Positions 16,754 to 27,211 of a stretch of 64,000 nucleotides of DNA are shown here, piece by piece. Made by a program: the position numbers and the translations under genes. Source of the DNA: Rhodoferax fermentans (GTDB lineage: Bacteria > Pseudomonadota > Gammaproteobacteria > Burkholderiales > Burkholderiaceae_C); contig NZ_MTJN01000002.1 of assembly GCF_002017865.1 (NCBI RefSeq), positions 1 to 64,000 of the forward strand. The letters are read 5' to 3'. The first letter of the stretch is position 1. The number at the start of each line of letters is the position of its first letter. Under the pieces are notes generated by a model that saw nothing but the letters and a program-made list of their open reading frames with translations, did not search any database and had not been told where the DNA came from.

Positions 16754-19384
16754 TTAGAGCTTCGGCTCAACCCAGGCCAACACACTGGCCAGCGCGTCTG
16801 CCAATTTGGCGGGTTCGGTGCCACCGGCCATGGCCATATCGGGCTTGCCGCCGCCTTTGCCACCGACCTGCGCCGCGACAAAGTTCACCAGCTCACCGGC
16901 CTTGACCTTGGTCGTGGTGTCAGCGGTCACGCCGACAGCGATCTGCACCTTGGCGCCGTCGACCACACCCAGAACCACCACCGCGGTTTTGAGTTTGTCC
17001 TTGAGTTTGTCCATGGTGTCGCGCAGTGTCTTGACGTCGGCACCTTCCAGGCGCGCCACCAGCAGCTTGACACCCTTGATCTCACGCGCCTGGCTCAGCA
17101 GTTCGTCACCCTGGGCAGAAGCCAATTTGCCTTTGAGGGCGGCCAGTTCCTTGTCCAGGGCCTTGACGTGCTCCAGCACCGAGGCAATCCGGTCGTTCAC
17201 CTCGGCCACTGGGGTCTTCAACACAGCCGCAGCATGGCCCAGGCTGTCTTCCAGGTGCTGCAAATAATGCAAAGCGTTTTCGCCAGTCACGGCCTCAATC
17301 CGGCGCACACCGGATGCCACACCGCTCTCGGCCACGATCTTAAACAGACCGATGTCACCGGTGCGCTGCACATGGGTGCCACCACACAGCTCACGGCTGC
17401 TGCCGATGTCGAGCACCCGCACCGATTCGCCGTACTTCTCACCAAACAACATCATGGCGCCGGTTTGTTGGGCCGATTCGATGTCCATCACACGCGCTTG
17501 CGTCGCGGCATTGCTCAGGATTTCGGCATTCACGCGGGCTTCGATCTCACGGATTTCGGCGTCGGTCACCGGGGCGTTGTGGGCAAAGTCAAAACGGGTG
17601 CGCTCAGCATTGACCAAACTGCCCTTTTGCTGCACATGGCTGCCCAGCACCTCGCGCAGCGCCTTGTGCATCAGGTGGGTGACCGAGTGGTTGCGCTGGG
17701 TGGCCACCCGCAGGCTGGCGTTCACATGGGCTGTGACACCGTCGCCCACTTTGAGGCTGCCGGTTTTGAGCACACCGTGGTGGCCAAACACGTCGGCCTT
17801 GATCTTCTGGGTGTCGGCCACCTCGAACAAGGCGTGGTCCGAGAAGATGGCGCCAGCGTCACCCACTTGACCACCACTTTCGCCGTAGAACGGGGTGCTT
17901 GCCAGCACCACCACACCAGATTGACCTTCATTTAAGGCCTCAGCCCTGGTACCGTCTACGTAGATAGCTACAACTTCGCTAGTGGTTGTGAGGTGGTCGT
18001 AACCGACAAACTCGTTGCCAGCACCGGTGTACTCCAGCGCCTTGTCTTGTTTGAACTTGCCAGCGGCGCGGCCCTTGGCTTTTTGCGCTTCCATGGCAGC
18101 CTCAAAACCAGCGGCGTCCACCGTCACACCGCGTTCACGGCAGACGTCATTGGTCAGATCCAGCGGGAAGCCAAAGGTGTCGTGCAATTTAAACGCCACC
18201 TCACCCGGCAGCAACTTGACGCCGTCCACCAGAGCGTCGTCCAGAATCTGCATGCCGGTGGCCAGCGTCTCGTAGAAGCGTTCTTCCTCAACACGCAGCA
18301 CCTCCATGATGCGATCCGCTTGGGACGCCAGGTTGGGGTAAGCCACCCCCATTTGCGCCACCAGATCGGGCACCAGTTTGTGGAAAAACGGCGTTTTTTG
18401 GCCGAGTTTGTAGCCGTGACGGATGGCGCGGCGGATGATGCGGCGCTGCACGTAGCCCCTACCCTCGTTGCTCGGCAACACGCCGTCGCTGACCAAAAAT
18501 GCGGTGGCGCGGATGTGATCGGCAATCACCTTGAGTGAAGGGTTGGCCAGGTCGGTGGTGTGGGTTTCACGTGCGGCGGCTTTGATCAGCGCCGCAAAAA
18601 TGTCGATTTCGTAGTTGCTGTGCACGTGCTGCAGGATGGCGGCCAGGCGCTCCAGGCCCATGCCGGTGTCCACACAGGGTGCGGGCAGCGGCGTGACCGA
18701 GCCGTCCTCGGCCATGTTGAACTGCATGAACACGTTGTTCCAGATCTCGATGAAGCGGTCACCGTCTTCGTCGGGGCTGCCCGGGGGGCCACCAGGGATG
18801 TGGTCGCCGTGGTCGTAAAAAATCTCGGAGCATGGGCCACAGGGGCCGGTGTCGGCCATCATCCAGAAGTTGTCTGACTTGTAGCGTGCACCCTTGTTGT
18901 CGCCAATACGGATCACACGCTCAGGCGGCAGGCCAATTTCCTTAGTCCAGATGTCATAAGCCTCGTCGTCTTCGGCATAGACCGTGGCCAGCAGGCGCTC
19001 TTTGGGCAGCTTGTAGACCTCGGTCAGCAACTCCCAAGCCCACTTGAGCGACTCACGCTTGAAGTAGTCACCAAAACTCCAGTTGCCCAGCATCTCGAAA
19101 AACGTGTGGTGGCGTGCGGTGTAGCCCACGTTTTCCAGGTCATTGTGTTTGCCACCGGCACGCAGGCAGGCTTGTACCGAGGCGGCGCGCACATAAGAGC
19201 GTTTGTCGGTGCCCAGGAACACGTCCTTGAACTGCACCATGCCCGAGTTGGTGAACATCAGTGTCGGGTCGTTGCCGGGGACGAGCGGGCTCGACGCCAC
19301 CACGGTATGGCCTTTGGAGGCAAAGAAGTCGAGGAAGGTCTTGCGGATGTCGGCAACACTGGCCGGGGTGGCAATTGAATTCAT
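16754..19384 (-). CDS. alaS: Alanine--tRNA ligase
   Basis: An 876-aa class II aminoacyl-tRNA synthetase. The catalytic core begins [17 protein letters not shown] and includes motif 2-type [19 protein letters not shown]. The editing domain carries the zinc-site HxxxH in [17 protein letters not shown] (about residues 565-581) and the CGGTH motif (about 678). The DHHA1-type C-terminal Gly-rich domain ([15 protein letters not shown]) closes the protein. The start at 19384 gives the standard N-terminus; the ORF to 19459 has an unrelated extension. Full length, no lesions. Confidence 0.97.
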   Translation of the reverse strand: MNSIATPASVADIRKTFLDFFASKGHTVVASSPLVPGNDPTLMFTNSGMVQFKDVFLGTDKRSYVRAASVQACLRAGGKHNDLENVGYTARHHTFFEMLGNWSFGDYFKRESLKWAWELLTEVYKLPKERLLATVYAEDDEAYDIWTKEIGLPPERVIRIGDNKGARYKSDNFWMMADTGPCGPCSEIFYDHGDHIPGGPPGSPDEDGDRFIEIWNNVFMQFNMAEDGSVTPLPAPCVDTGMGLERLAAILQHVHSNYEIDIFAALIKAAARETHTTDLANPSLKVIADHIRATAFLVSDGVLPSNEGRGYVQRRIIRRAIRHGYKLGQKTPFFHKLVPDLVAQMGVAYPNLASQADRIMEVLRVEEERFYETLATGMQILDDALVDGVKLLPGEVAFKLHDTFGFPLDLTNDVCRERGVTVDAAGFEAAMEAQKAKGRAAGKFKQDKALEYTGAGNEFVGYDHLTTTSEVVAIYVDGTRAEALNEGQSGVVVLASTPFYGESGGQVGDAGAIFSDHALFEVADTQKIKADVFGHHGVLKTGSLKVGDGVTAHVNASLRVATQRNHSVTHLMHKALREVLGSHVQQKGSLVNAERTRFDFAHNAPVTDAEIREIEARVNAEILSNAATQARVMDIESAQQTGAMMLFGEKYGESVRVLDIGSSRELCGGTHVQRTGDIGLFKIVAESGVASGVRRIEAVTGENALHYLQHLEDSLGHAAAVLKTPVAEVNDRIASVLEHVKALDKELAALKGKLASAQGDELLSQAREIKGVKLLVARLEGADVKTLRDTMDKLKDKLKTAVVVLGVVDGAKVQIAVGVTADTTTKVKAGELVNFVAAQVGGKGGGKPDMAMAGGTEPAKLADALASVLAWVEPKL

Positions 19385-19485
19385 GGCTTGGAAAACCTGG
19401 TTGACAGAATGAGGACGGGCATAAGCAGAAGCAAACCCGCCACGAGAGCAGGCGCGCAAAGGTCAAAGTATCTGATTTTAGGGGA

Positions 19486-20958
19486 TCAACCTGTTTTGCA
19501 CTGTGCCTCCAAAAAGGCAAACAGCGCTGGCTCGTCACAGAAGATCACATTGAAGCGTATCCAGGGGCTGGTGCGCAGGTCGGGGCTGAACAGATGTCCC
19601 GGGCCCAGCAAAATGTCCTGTTCAGCCGCTTTGTAAGCCAGCTCCGCCGAGTCCTCCAGAGCCGGATGCCTGGCCCACAAGAAAATGCCAGCCTTGGGTT
19701 CACAAAATATCTCAAACCCGGCCTTGAGCAAGAGGGAGGCGGTGGCCACATGGGCCTTGGCGAGGCGTTCGCGCAGACCCTTGACATGTTTGCGGCAGCG
19801 GCCATCGGTCAGGGCACCGTGGGCCAGGCGTTCACTGAACTCGCTTGAGGTCAGGCCTGAGATCATCTTGAGCTGAGCCAGGTCTTCCAACAGGTCCGGG
19901 CTGGCCGCCACATAACCGACACGGATATTGGGTGAAATGGTTTTGGAGAAGCTGCTGATGTAGATGACGCGGTTGAGCTGGTCCAGACTGGCCAGGGACG
20001 GACGGGGCTCCGGGTCCAGATCGGCGTAAATGTCGTTCTCGACCACCAGAAAGTTGTGTTTGTCGGCCAACTGCATCACCCGGTGCAGATGCGAGAGCTG
20101 GGCAATCGAGCCCGTCGGGCTGTGCAGCCGTGGCTGGGTGAAAAACACCTTGGGTTGTTCTTCAATCACCAGCCGTTCCAGCTCGGCCAGATCGTAGCCG
20201 TTGGGTGTGCGTGGCACACCAATCAGGCGCGCGCCCAGGAAGCGAAGTGAAAACAGCAGGTTCGGGTAGCCCGGATCATCCACCAGCACCGCGTCGCCCG
20301 GGCGTATCAGTCTGCGCGCCACCAGGTCCATGGCCTGGCTGGAGCCCTGGGTCAATAACACCTGCTCGGGCGGCACCGAGATTTCCTGCTCTGCCAGCAT
20401 CTCACACACCAGTTGGCGCAAAGGAGGGTATCCCTTGGGTTCACCATAACCACTGAGCTCCGTCTCTTCGGTGGCCAGACTGCGCAGCGCCCGGCGCACA
20501 CCGTCCTGAAACAACCAGTCTCCCGGCAGCCAGCCGCAGCCCGGCTTCAGCCGCAGCGCCCGGTTCTCAAAAATGCGGCGCAGGTACCACATCGAATCAA
20601 AGTTGAAGTTCGGGCCGTCACCTGCCACCGCTGCCACCGACAGCGGTCGGTTCTTGACAAAAAAACCCGAATGCGGCCGGGAAGAGAAATAACCCTGGGC
20701 CACCAGGCGGTCATAAGCATCGACCACGGTGAATACGCTCACATTGTGGGCGTGGGCAAACTGGCGGATGGACGGTGCCTTGGAGCCGGGCCGCAGTGAG
20801 CCGTCTTCGATGTCAGCGCGAAAACCTGCCACGATCTGCAGGACCAGGGGTGTGGAACTCTGGGGGTTCAGTGTCAACATGAGCAATCTGTTGGGTGGGC
20901 GGACGATGGCCACATTGTCCAGGCTCATGCCCCGATACGGCGTGTTCAATGTGTCCAT
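19486..20958 (-). CDS. MocR/GabR-type regulator (GntR wHTH + aminotransferase domain)
   Basis: A 490-aa protein with an N-terminal GntR winged helix (about residues 30-110: LVLQIVAGFRADIEDGSL and APSIRQFAHAHNVSVFTVVD) joined to a fold-type I aminotransferase domain (about 140-485). The PLP lysine is in YISSFSKTISPNIRVGY (about 345). These proteins bind PLP and an amino compound and control a divergent operon. It is divergent from gabT with 177 bases between starts, so control of GABA/polyamine use is the likely job. ATG 20958 is selected; the longer ORF to 21099 runs across the shared promoter. Confidence 0.85.
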   Translation of the reverse strand: MDTLNTPYRGMSLDNVAIVRPPNRLLMLTLNPQSSTPLVLQIVAGFRADIEDGSLRPGSKAPSIRQFAHAHNVSVFTVVDAYDRLVAQGYFSSRPHSGFFVKNRPLSVAAVAGDGPNFNFDSMWYLRRIFENRALRLKPGCGWLPGDWLFQDGVRRALRSLATEETELSGYGEPKGYPPLRQLVCEMLAEQEISVPPEQVLLTQGSSQAMDLVARRLIRPGDAVLVDDPGYPNLLFSLRFLGARLIGVPRTPNGYDLAELERLVIEEQPKVFFTQPRLHSPTGSIAQLSHLHRVMQLADKHNFLVVENDIYADLDPEPRPSLASLDQLNRVIYISSFSKTISPNIRVGYVAASPDLLEDLAQLKMISGLTSSEFSERLAHGALTDGRCRKHVKGLRERLAKAHVATASLLLKAGFEIFCEPKAGIFLWARHPALEDSAELAYKAAEQDILLGPGHLFSPDLRTSPWIRFNVIFCDEPALFAFLEAQCKTG

Positions 20959-21004
20959 CCCAAGGAAATAGCACGGCCTGTGCCAAGTGTGTTTGTCATA
21001 GGGT

Positions 21005-21095
21005 TGCACTGTATTGTGTGCGGGACCTGCACAGTACATCCTCAAAATAGTCCTGACTGTATATGGTTGATCCAGATCAACAACTCTACAGTGCA
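21005..21095. promoter_or_regulatory. Repeated TGCACTGTA sites, candidate GabR-type operators
   Basis: Three related 9-mers lie between the divergent regulator and gabT: TGCACTGTA (21005-21013), TGCACAGTA (21028-21036, direct, 23 bp apart start to start) and TACAGTGCA (21087-21095, inverted). Direct repeats about two helical turns apart fit MocR-family binding. The regulator's target assignment is inference from position and family. Confidence 0.55.
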
Positions 21096-21135
21096 TCAAC
21101 TGTGTTTTCTAAATCACCCACTGCTTAGGAGAAGT

Positions 21136-22428
21136 ATGTTGACCAAAACCCTCAAAACCAATGCCGACCTGATGGCCCGCCGCAGAGCCGCCATTCCCCG
21201 TGGTGTGGGCCAAAGCCACGAAGTGTTCATCGCGCGGGCCGAGAACGCCGAGATCTGGGACGTGGAGGGCAAACGCTACATCGACTTTGCCGGTGGTATT
21301 GCGGTACTCAACACCGGCCATGGTCGCCCCGAAATCAAGGAAGCCGTCAAGGCGCAGATCGACCTGTTCACCCACACCTGCTTCCAGGTGCTGGCCTACG
21401 AGTCCTACGTGGAACTGGCCGAACGTTTCAACACCCTGGCGCCCGGCGACTTTGCCAAGAAGACGCTGTTTTTAACCACGGGTGCCGAGGCCGTGGAAAA
21501 CGCGATCAAGATCGCCCGCTCACACACCAAACGCAGCGCGGTGATTGCCTTCACCAGCGGCTACCACGGCCGCACCCTGCTCACCCTGGGACTGACCGGC
21601 AAGGTGGCACCGTACAAAACCGGCTTTGGCCCCTTCCCTGGCGAAATTTTCCACGCCCAGTTCCCCAACGAAACCCACGGCGTGAGTGTGGATGACTCAA
21701 TCGCCTCCATCGAATCGATCTTGAAGAACGATGTCGAAGCCAGCCGCGTGGCAGCCATCATTGTGGAACCAGTGCAAGGTGAAGGTGGCTTCAATGTGGC
21801 GCCCACAGACTTTTTGCAACGTGTGCGCGCCCTGTGTGATCAACACGGCATTTTGATGATTGTGGACGAGATCCAGACAGGCGCTGGCCGCACCGGCACC
21901 TGGTTTGCCATCGAACACAGCGGTGTGGCCCCCGACATGATCACCATGGCCAAGTCCATGGCCGGTGGTTACCCGATCTCGGGGGTGGTGGGTCGTGCCG
22001 AAGTGATGGACGCACCCGCAGCGGGCGGCCTGGGCGGCACCTATGCTGGCAGCCCGCTGGCTTGCGCCGCTGCGCTGGCGGTGCTGGATGTGTTTGAGAA
22101 AGACAACTTGCTGGAACGCAGCCGCAGCATGGGTGCCCACATGGTCACGCGTCTGGAAGCGATGGCGACCAAAGACAAACGCATTGCCGCCGTGCGCGGT
22201 CTGGGTGCGATGGTGGCCTTTGAGTTGTGCAAGGACGGTGATGTGCACCAACCCAGTGCAGAACTGGCCAAAGCGCTGGCAGCGGAGGCCACCAAGCGTG
22301 GCTTGATCCTGCTGACTTGCGGCACGTACGGCAATGTGGTGCGTATCTTGGTGCCTTTGACCGCCAGCGACGCCATCGTGAATGAGGGCCTGGACATCAT
22401 CGAAGCCTGCCTGGCAGCAACGGCCTGA
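21136..22428 (+). CDS. gabT: 4-aminobutyrate aminotransferase
   Basis: A 430-aa class III PLP aminotransferase converting GABA and 2-oxoglutarate to succinate semialdehyde and glutamate. Visible are the PLP phosphate loop [14 protein letters not shown], the Gly-rich [15 protein letters not shown], the Asp of [18 protein letters not shown] and the Schiff-base Lys in [12 protein letters not shown] (about residue 272). ATG 21136 follows AGGAGA; the longer frame upstream is not used. It is first in a locus with a polyamine transporter and gabD, so it may also act on other omega-amines. Confidence 0.93.
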   Translation: MLTKTLKTNADLMARRRAAIPRGVGQSHEVFIARAENAEIWDVEGKRYIDFAGGIAVLNTGHGRPEIKEAVKAQIDLFTHTCFQVLAYESYVELAERFNTLAPGDFAKKTLFLTTGAEAVENAIKIARSHTKRSAVIAFTSGYHGRTLLTLGLTGKVAPYKTGFGPFPGEIFHAQFPNETHGVSVDDSIASIESILKNDVEASRVAAIIVEPVQGEGGFNVAPTDFLQRVRALCDQHGILMIVDEIQTGAGRTGTWFAIEHSGVAPDMITMAKSMAGGYPISGVVGRAEVMDAPAAGGLGGTYAGSPLACAAALAVLDVFEKDNLLERSRSMGAHMVTRLEAMATKDKRIAAVRGLGAMVAFELCKDGDVHQPSAELAKALAAEATKRGLILLTCGTYGNVVRILVPLTASDAIVNEGLDIIEACLAATA

Positions 22429-22460
22429 CTGGCACACTATTTGCGTAGCTAAAACAGCTT

Positions 22461-22482
22461 GTAGCCCTTATTCCATGGGCTT
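22461..22482. repeat. REP-like palindrome, copy 2 (imperfect)
   Basis: The sequence from GTAGCCCTTATTCCAT to GGGCTTAG lies between gabT and the ABC ATPase gene. The GCCC/GGGC stem is shorter than in the other copies, but the loop sequence TTATTCCAT is shared. It could lower expression of the downstream transporter by partial termination or RNA processing. Confidence 0.6.
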
Positions 22483-22509
22483 AGAGTGCTTTTGAAAGAA
22501 TAGCAAATA

Positions 22510-23601
22510 ATGGCCTTATCCGAACCCCTGGTCCGCTTCTCCGGCATTCAAAAGACCTACGACGGCAGCACCCTGGTGGTGCGTGACCTGAACCTCGATA
22601 TCCAGAGTGGTGAATTTTTGTCGCTGCTCGGGCCATCGGGTTCGGGCAAGACCACCACGCTGATGATGTTGGCTGGTTTTGAGTCGCCCACCGCCGGAGA
22701 CATTTTGTTGAATGGCCGCCAGATCACCGGCACGCCACCACACAAACGCAACTTTGGCATGGTGTTCCAGAACTACGCGCTGTTTCCCCACATGAACGTG
22801 GCGCAAAACGTGGCCTACCCGCTCACGGTGCGCGATGTGCCCAAGGCCGAGCAGGAGCAACGTGTCAAGAAGGCGCTGGACATGGTGCGCCTCTCGGGCA
22901 TGGGGGACAGGTTGCCGGCCCGGCTCTCAGGTGGCCAACAGCAACGTGTGGCGCTGGCGCGGGCCTTGGTGTTCAACCCGCAACTGGTGCTGATGGATGA
23001 GCCGCTGGGTGCGCTGGACAAACAGCTGCGTGAACACATGCAGATCGAGCTCAAGGAACTGCACCACCAGCTGGGTGTGACCTTTGTCTACGTGACCCAC
23101 GACCAGGGTGAGGCCCTGACCATGAGTGACCGCGTGGCGGTGTTCAACGAAGGCATCATCCAGCAGCTGGCCGATGCCCAGTCGCTGTACGAGACCCCCT
23201 CCAACCGCTTTGTGGCCGGTTTTGTGGGCGACAGCACGGTGCTGCGCGGCACGCTGGGGCAGGATGCCAGCAGCATCCACCTCACTGGCCTGGGGGTGAG
23301 CCTGCGCGGACTCAACATCAACCAGAGTACCAGCGGCGCAAAGGTGGAGGCCTGTGTCCGCCCTGAACGTATTGCCTTGTCCCTGGACGCACCCAGCCCA
23401 TCCAACTGCCTGACGGCCCAGGTGGTAGACATCGTTTATTACGGTGACCATGTGCGCCTGTTGTGCAAGCTGGGGCCCGAGCAGCCCCAGGCGGTGGTCA
23501 AACTCGCATTGATCCACCCCTGTGCCCAACACCCGCCCGAGCCTGGCAGCACGGTGTACCTGGCGTTCCCGCCCGAGTACACACGCATCTACGCCGTGTG
23601 A
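22510..23601 (+). CDS. potA: Polyamine ABC transporter ATP-binding protein
   Basis: A 363-aa importer ATPase. Walker A LLGPSGSGKTTT (about residues 37-48), Q-loop QNYALFPHMNV, signature LSGGQQQRVALARAL (about 138-152), Walker B LVLMDEPLGALD and the switch His in VYVTHDQGEA are all intact. The C-terminal part (about 240-363) is the TOBE regulatory domain of PotA/FbpC-type ATPases. It is followed at 62 bases by the binding protein and two permeases, so it powers their uptake system. Confidence 0.88.
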   Translation: MALSEPLVRFSGIQKTYDGSTLVVRDLNLDIQSGEFLSLLGPSGSGKTTTLMMLAGFESPTAGDILLNGRQITGTPPHKRNFGMVFQNYALFPHMNVAQNVAYPLTVRDVPKAEQEQRVKKALDMVRLSGMGDRLPARLSGGQQQRVALARALVFNPQLVLMDEPLGALDKQLREHMQIELKELHHQLGVTFVYVTHDQGEALTMSDRVAVFNEGIIQQLADAQSLYETPSNRFVAGFVGDSTVLRGTLGQDASSIHLTGLGVSLRGLNINQSTSGAKVEACVRPERIALSLDAPSPSNCLTAQVVDIVYYGDHVRLLCKLGPEQPQAVVKLALIHPCAQHPPEPGSTVYLAFPPEYTRIYAV

Positions 23602-23663
23602 GCTGTTGGCACTTCCGTTTTCCCTCCCTGCCCTTCACCCACTACCCAAAGGAACTGTTCCCC

Positions 23664-24695
23664 ATGAAAAAAAGCCTGATCGCACTGGCATCCCTGTCAG
23701 CCTGCCTCACCCTGTCGGCGCACGCGCAAGAAGCCATCACTGTGGTGAACTTCGGTGGCGCCAATGCCAATGCCCAGAAAGTGGCCTATTACGAACCGAT
23801 TGCCAAAGAGGGCATCAAGGTGACCGCTGTGGAATACAACGGTGAACAAGCCAAGATCAAGGCCATGGTCGACACCAAGAACGTGACCTGGGACGTGGTC
23901 GAGGTGGAATCCCCCGACGTGGCCCGTGGCTGCGACGAGGGCCTGTTCGAAAAACTCGATTACAGCAGGATTGCCCCCAAGGCTGACCTGTTGCCCTCTG
24001 CGGTGAGCGAATGCGGCGTGGGTGTGTTTGTCTGGTCCACCGTGATGGCCTACAACGGCGACAAACTCAAGACCGCCCCCACCAGCTGGGCCGACTTCTT
24101 TGACACCAAAAAGATCCCCGGCAAACGCGGCATGCGCAAGGGTGCCCGCTACAACCTCGAATTTGCCCTGCTGGCCGACGGCGTGAAACCGGCTGACGTG
24201 TACAAGGTGCTGGCGACCAAAGACGGTGCCGAGCGTGCCTTCAAGAAACTGACCGAACTCAAACCCAGCATCCAGTGGTGGGAAGCCGGTGCCCAGGCAC
24301 CCCAGTTCCTGGTGGCCGGTGACGTGGTGCTCTCGACCGTCTACAACGGCCGTGTCGACGCTGCCAACCGCGAAGGCCGCAACCTGCAGATCTACTGGCC
24401 CGGTGGCATTTATGACCTGGACTACTGGGTGATCCCCAAGGGCACGGCCAAAAAAGACGCCGCCTACAAGTTCATCGCCTACGCCTCCAAGCCGGAAAAC
24501 CAGGCCGTCTACGCCCAGAACATCGCCTACGGCCCGACCAACAAGAAGGCCCTGGCCAAGCTGGACAAGAAGGTGCTCGACAACCTGCCCACCTCGGACA
24601 AAAACGCCAAGGACTCGCTGCAGTTCAACACCACGTTCTGGGCTGACCAGGGCGAGGCTTTGGAAAAACGTTTCGCCGCCTGGGCCACCCAGTAA
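23664..24695 (+). CDS. potD: Polyamine-type periplasmic substrate-binding protein
   Basis: A 343-aa protein with a clear Sec signal (MKKSLIALASLSACLTLSAHAQ, cleavage after AHA) and a PotD/PotF-like type II binding fold starting ITVVNFGGANANAQ. AAGGAAC precedes the ATG. The DVVEVESPDVARGCDEGLFE and YWVIPKGTAKKDAAYKF segments are typical. The substrate is probably putrescine, spermidine or GABA given the neighbours; which one cannot be read from the sequence. Confidence 0.85.
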   Translation: MKKSLIALASLSACLTLSAHAQEAITVVNFGGANANAQKVAYYEPIAKEGIKVTAVEYNGEQAKIKAMVDTKNVTWDVVEVESPDVARGCDEGLFEKLDYSRIAPKADLLPSAVSECGVGVFVWSTVMAYNGDKLKTAPTSWADFFDTKKIPGKRGMRKGARYNLEFALLADGVKPADVYKVLATKDGAERAFKKLTELKPSIQWWEAGAQAPQFLVAGDVVLSTVYNGRVDAANREGRNLQIYWPGGIYDLDYWVIPKGTAKKDAAYKFIAYASKPENQAVYAQNIAYGPTNKKALAKLDKKVLDNLPTSDKNAKDSLQFNTTFWADQGEALEKRFAAWATQ

Positions 24696-24722
24696 ACCGC
24701 CGCAGCTCAGGAGCAGCCCACC

Positions 24723-25964
24723 ATGCCGATGCCAACCAGTGCCAACCCGCCCTTGGGCGACCTGCGCGCCGCACTCGCGCGTGCACAGTCACGCCGCAAA
24801 TGGCGGGCCTTCACGCTGACGGTGCCTTTGCTGGTGTTTCTGCTGCTGACGCTGCTGGTCCCAATAGCTGCGCTGCTGATGCGTGCGGTGGAAAACCCTG
24901 AGGTGGCCAAGGCCCTGCCCACCACGGTCAAGGCCCTGGCCACCTGGGACCGCCAGTCCCAACCCGACGCTGGCGCTTATGCAGCGCTGGTGAAAGACCT
25001 GTCCCACCTGCCAGACACGTCGGACGCGGGCGCCCTGGCGCGCCGCCTCAACACCGAAGCGCCCGGTGCCCGCTCACTCATCATGGGCGCCTACCGGGCC
25101 CTACCTATCGAAGGGGATGCAGAAGCGGTGCGCCAACAACTGCTGGACAAAGACCCGCGCTGGGCAGAAACAGAATTCTGGCAAGCCATCGCCAAAAACG
25201 GCTCACGCTGGACACCCGACTACCTGCTGGCGTCGGTCGATCTGCGCCGCGATGCCCAGGGTGATATTGCGCGCATGCCCGAAGAGCAACGCGCCTATGG
25301 CGGCATTTTGCTGCGCACCTTCCAGGTCAGCCTGATCATCACCGTGATGTGCCTACTGCTGGCCTACCCGCTGGCCTACTGGCTCTCCACCCTGCCCGAG
25401 CGCCAGGCCAATCTGCTGATGATTGTGGTGCTGGTGCCGTTCTGGACCTCGATCCTGGTGCGCGTGGCCGCGTGGATTGTGCTGCTGCAGTCCGAAGGGC
25501 TGATCAACACCGCCTTGATCGACATCGGTGTCATCAGCAAGCCGCTGGAGCTGCTGTTCAACCGCACCGGCGTGATCATTTCCATGACCCATATCCTGCT
25601 GCCATTCATGATCTTGCCGCTCTACAGCGTCATGAAAAGTGTGCCCCCGACCTATGTGCGTGCTGCGGTGTCGCTGGGCAGTGCGCCGCTGGCCGCCTTT
25701 GCCCGCGTGTATGTGCCACAAACCCTGCCCGGCGTCGGTGCAGGTGCCCTGCTGGTGTTCATCCTGTCGATTGGTTACTACATCACACCGGCCCTGCTCG
25801 GTGGTGCCGACGACCAGATGCTGAGTTATTACATTGCCCGTTACACCAATGTCGAAGTCAACTGGGGCATGGCCTGCGCGCTGGGTGCCCTGCTGTTGGC
25901 CACCACCATGCTGCTCTATGGTGTGTACCGCCGTCTGGGCAAGACCGACCTGGCCCTGGCCTAA
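24723..25964 (+). CDS. potB: Polyamine-type ABC permease (PotB-like)
   Basis: A 413-aa inner-membrane permease, about 130 residues longer than E. coli PotB. The first membrane helix (LTVPLLVFLLLTLLVPIAAL, about residues 34-53) is followed by a large periplasmic insertion of about 130 residues, then five helices with the coupling EAA-type loop in RAAVSLGSAPLAAFARVYVP (about 315-334). It is between the binding protein and the PotC-like partner. The long insertion is common in this permease subgroup. Confidence 0.85.
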   Translation: MPMPTSANPPLGDLRAALARAQSRRKWRAFTLTVPLLVFLLLTLLVPIAALLMRAVENPEVAKALPTTVKALATWDRQSQPDAGAYAALVKDLSHLPDTSDAGALARRLNTEAPGARSLIMGAYRALPIEGDAEAVRQQLLDKDPRWAETEFWQAIAKNGSRWTPDYLLASVDLRRDAQGDIARMPEEQRAYGGILLRTFQVSLIITVMCLLLAYPLAYWLSTLPERQANLLMIVVLVPFWTSILVRVAAWIVLLQSEGLINTALIDIGVISKPLELLFNRTGVIISMTHILLPFMILPLYSVMKSVPPTYVRAAVSLGSAPLAAFARVYVPQTLPGVGAGALLVFILSIGYYITPALLGGADDQMLSYYIARYTNVEVNWGMACALGALLLATTMLLYGVYRRLGKTDLALA

Positions 25965-25988
25965 AAGCACTGTGATCGGAAGACCCCC

Positions 25989-26807
25989 ATGTTCAAGCTG
26001 CCCCAATTTCCTCTGTACTACACCCTGGCCGACAAGGCGGGCTGGTGGCTGCTGCGCCTGGTCTGCGTGGCGGTGCTCATCTACCTGCTGGCCCCGATCC
26101 TGGCCATCATCCCGCTGTCGTTTTCCAGCAGCTCTTTCCTGAGTTACCCCATGCCGGGTCTGTCGCTGCGCTGGTATGAAAACCTCTTCAACGCACCCGA
26201 GTGGGCCAACGCCACGCGCAACAGCTTCATCGTGGCGCCTGCGGCGACCATCATCGCCACCGTGCTGGGCACACTGGCCGCCGTGGGACTGGCGCGCACC
26301 GACTTCCGCTTGAAGGGCCTGCTCATGGCGGTGCTGATTGCACCCATGGTGGTGCCGATCATCGTGGTGGGTGTGGCCACCTACCTGTACTTTGCGCCGC
26401 TGGGCCTGACCGACACCTATGTCGGGCTGATTGCGGTGCATGCCGCCTTGGGCGCCCCCTTTGTGCTGACCACGGTGCTGGCCACACTGGCCAACTTCAA
26501 CGACAACCTGATCCGCGCCTCACTGAGCCTGGGTGAGACACCGTTCAACACCTTCCGACGCATCACCCTGCCGGTGATTGCACCGGGCGTGATCTCGGGC
26601 GCGCTATTTGCCTTTGCCACCTCGTTCGACGAAGTGGTGGTGACCCTGTTCCTGGCCGGGGCCGAGCAAACCACGCTGCCGCGCCAGATGTTCACCGGCA
26701 TCCGGGAAAACATCTCGCCCACCATCGCGGCCGTGGCCACGCTGCTGATTTTGTTCACCACCAGCCTCTTGCTGGTGCTGGAGTGGTTGCGTGGGCGGCG
26801 GCGCTAG
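25989..26807 (+). CDS. potC: Polyamine-type ABC permease (PotC-like)
   Basis: A 272-aa permease with six membrane helices and the EAA coupling loop in RASLSLGETPFNTFRRITLP (about residues 177-196). It pairs with the PotB-like subunit to make the channel. It starts 24 bases after that gene and ends the transporter operon, before a REP-like repeat. Confidence 0.88.
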   Translation: MFKLPQFPLYYTLADKAGWWLLRLVCVAVLIYLLAPILAIIPLSFSSSSFLSYPMPGLSLRWYENLFNAPEWANATRNSFIVAPAATIIATVLGTLAAVGLARTDFRLKGLLMAVLIAPMVVPIIVVGVATYLYFAPLGLTDTYVGLIAVHAALGAPFVLTTVLATLANFNDNLIRASLSLGETPFNTFRRITLPVIAPGVISGALFAFATSFDEVVVTLFLAGAEQTTLPRQMFTGIRENISPTIAAVATLLILFTTSLLLVLEWLRGRRR

Positions 26808-26851
26808 GCCGATCTGTGGTCTCTACCATAGTATTGTATTGATAGCTGTTA

Positions 26852-26870
26852 GCCCTTATTTCATAAGGGC
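26852..26870. repeat. REP-like palindrome, copy 3
   Basis: GCCCTTAT (26852-26859) and ATAAGGGC (26863-26870) make a perfect 8-bp stem with the loop TTC, 45 bases after the PotC-like stop. Confidence 0.8.
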
Positions 26871-26930
26871 CAGAGACCAATTCCATTCATATCACTGCCT
26901 GCTGAATGCCCAAGTAAAAACAAGCTATCC

Positions 26931-27194
26931 ATGACCCCAGCTGCTCCCAAAAACCAGCCCTTGCCTGGCAATGCCATGCCGCGTTTTGGCGGCATGGCCA
27001 GCATGATGCGTCTGCCGGTCGCCACAACGCCGCAGGCGCTGGAGATCAACAGCGGCTGCTACGGGCTTAACATGGTGTGCTGTGATCTGGTCGAGGTGTC
27101 GCCACCGTATGACACGTCTGGCAACACCGCCTGACTAGGCGCCAACCTGCTGTTCGAGATGTTGTGTGTGTTGCCTGGGGTACTCAGGCGCTAG
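26931..27194 (+). pseudogene. Agmatinase (ureohydrolase) relic with internal deletion
   Basis: The N-terminal part GNAMPRFGGMASMMRLPVA matches the first residues of agmatinase-type ureohydrolases (agmatine to putrescine plus urea). It is fused directly to their C-terminal part (GCYGLNMVCCDLVEVSPPYD), so the whole Mn2+-binding core of about 230 residues is gone. The frame then meets a TGA after GNTA and, read through, continues with the family's last residues (NLLFEMLCVLPGV) to a TAG at 27192. So there was one large in-frame deletion, then a nonsense mutation. Its place between the polyamine transporter and gabD shows the ancestral operon made putrescine from agmatine before GABA breakdown. 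Confidence 0.85.
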
Positions 27195-27211
27195 CAATTC
27201 AGAAGCTACTC

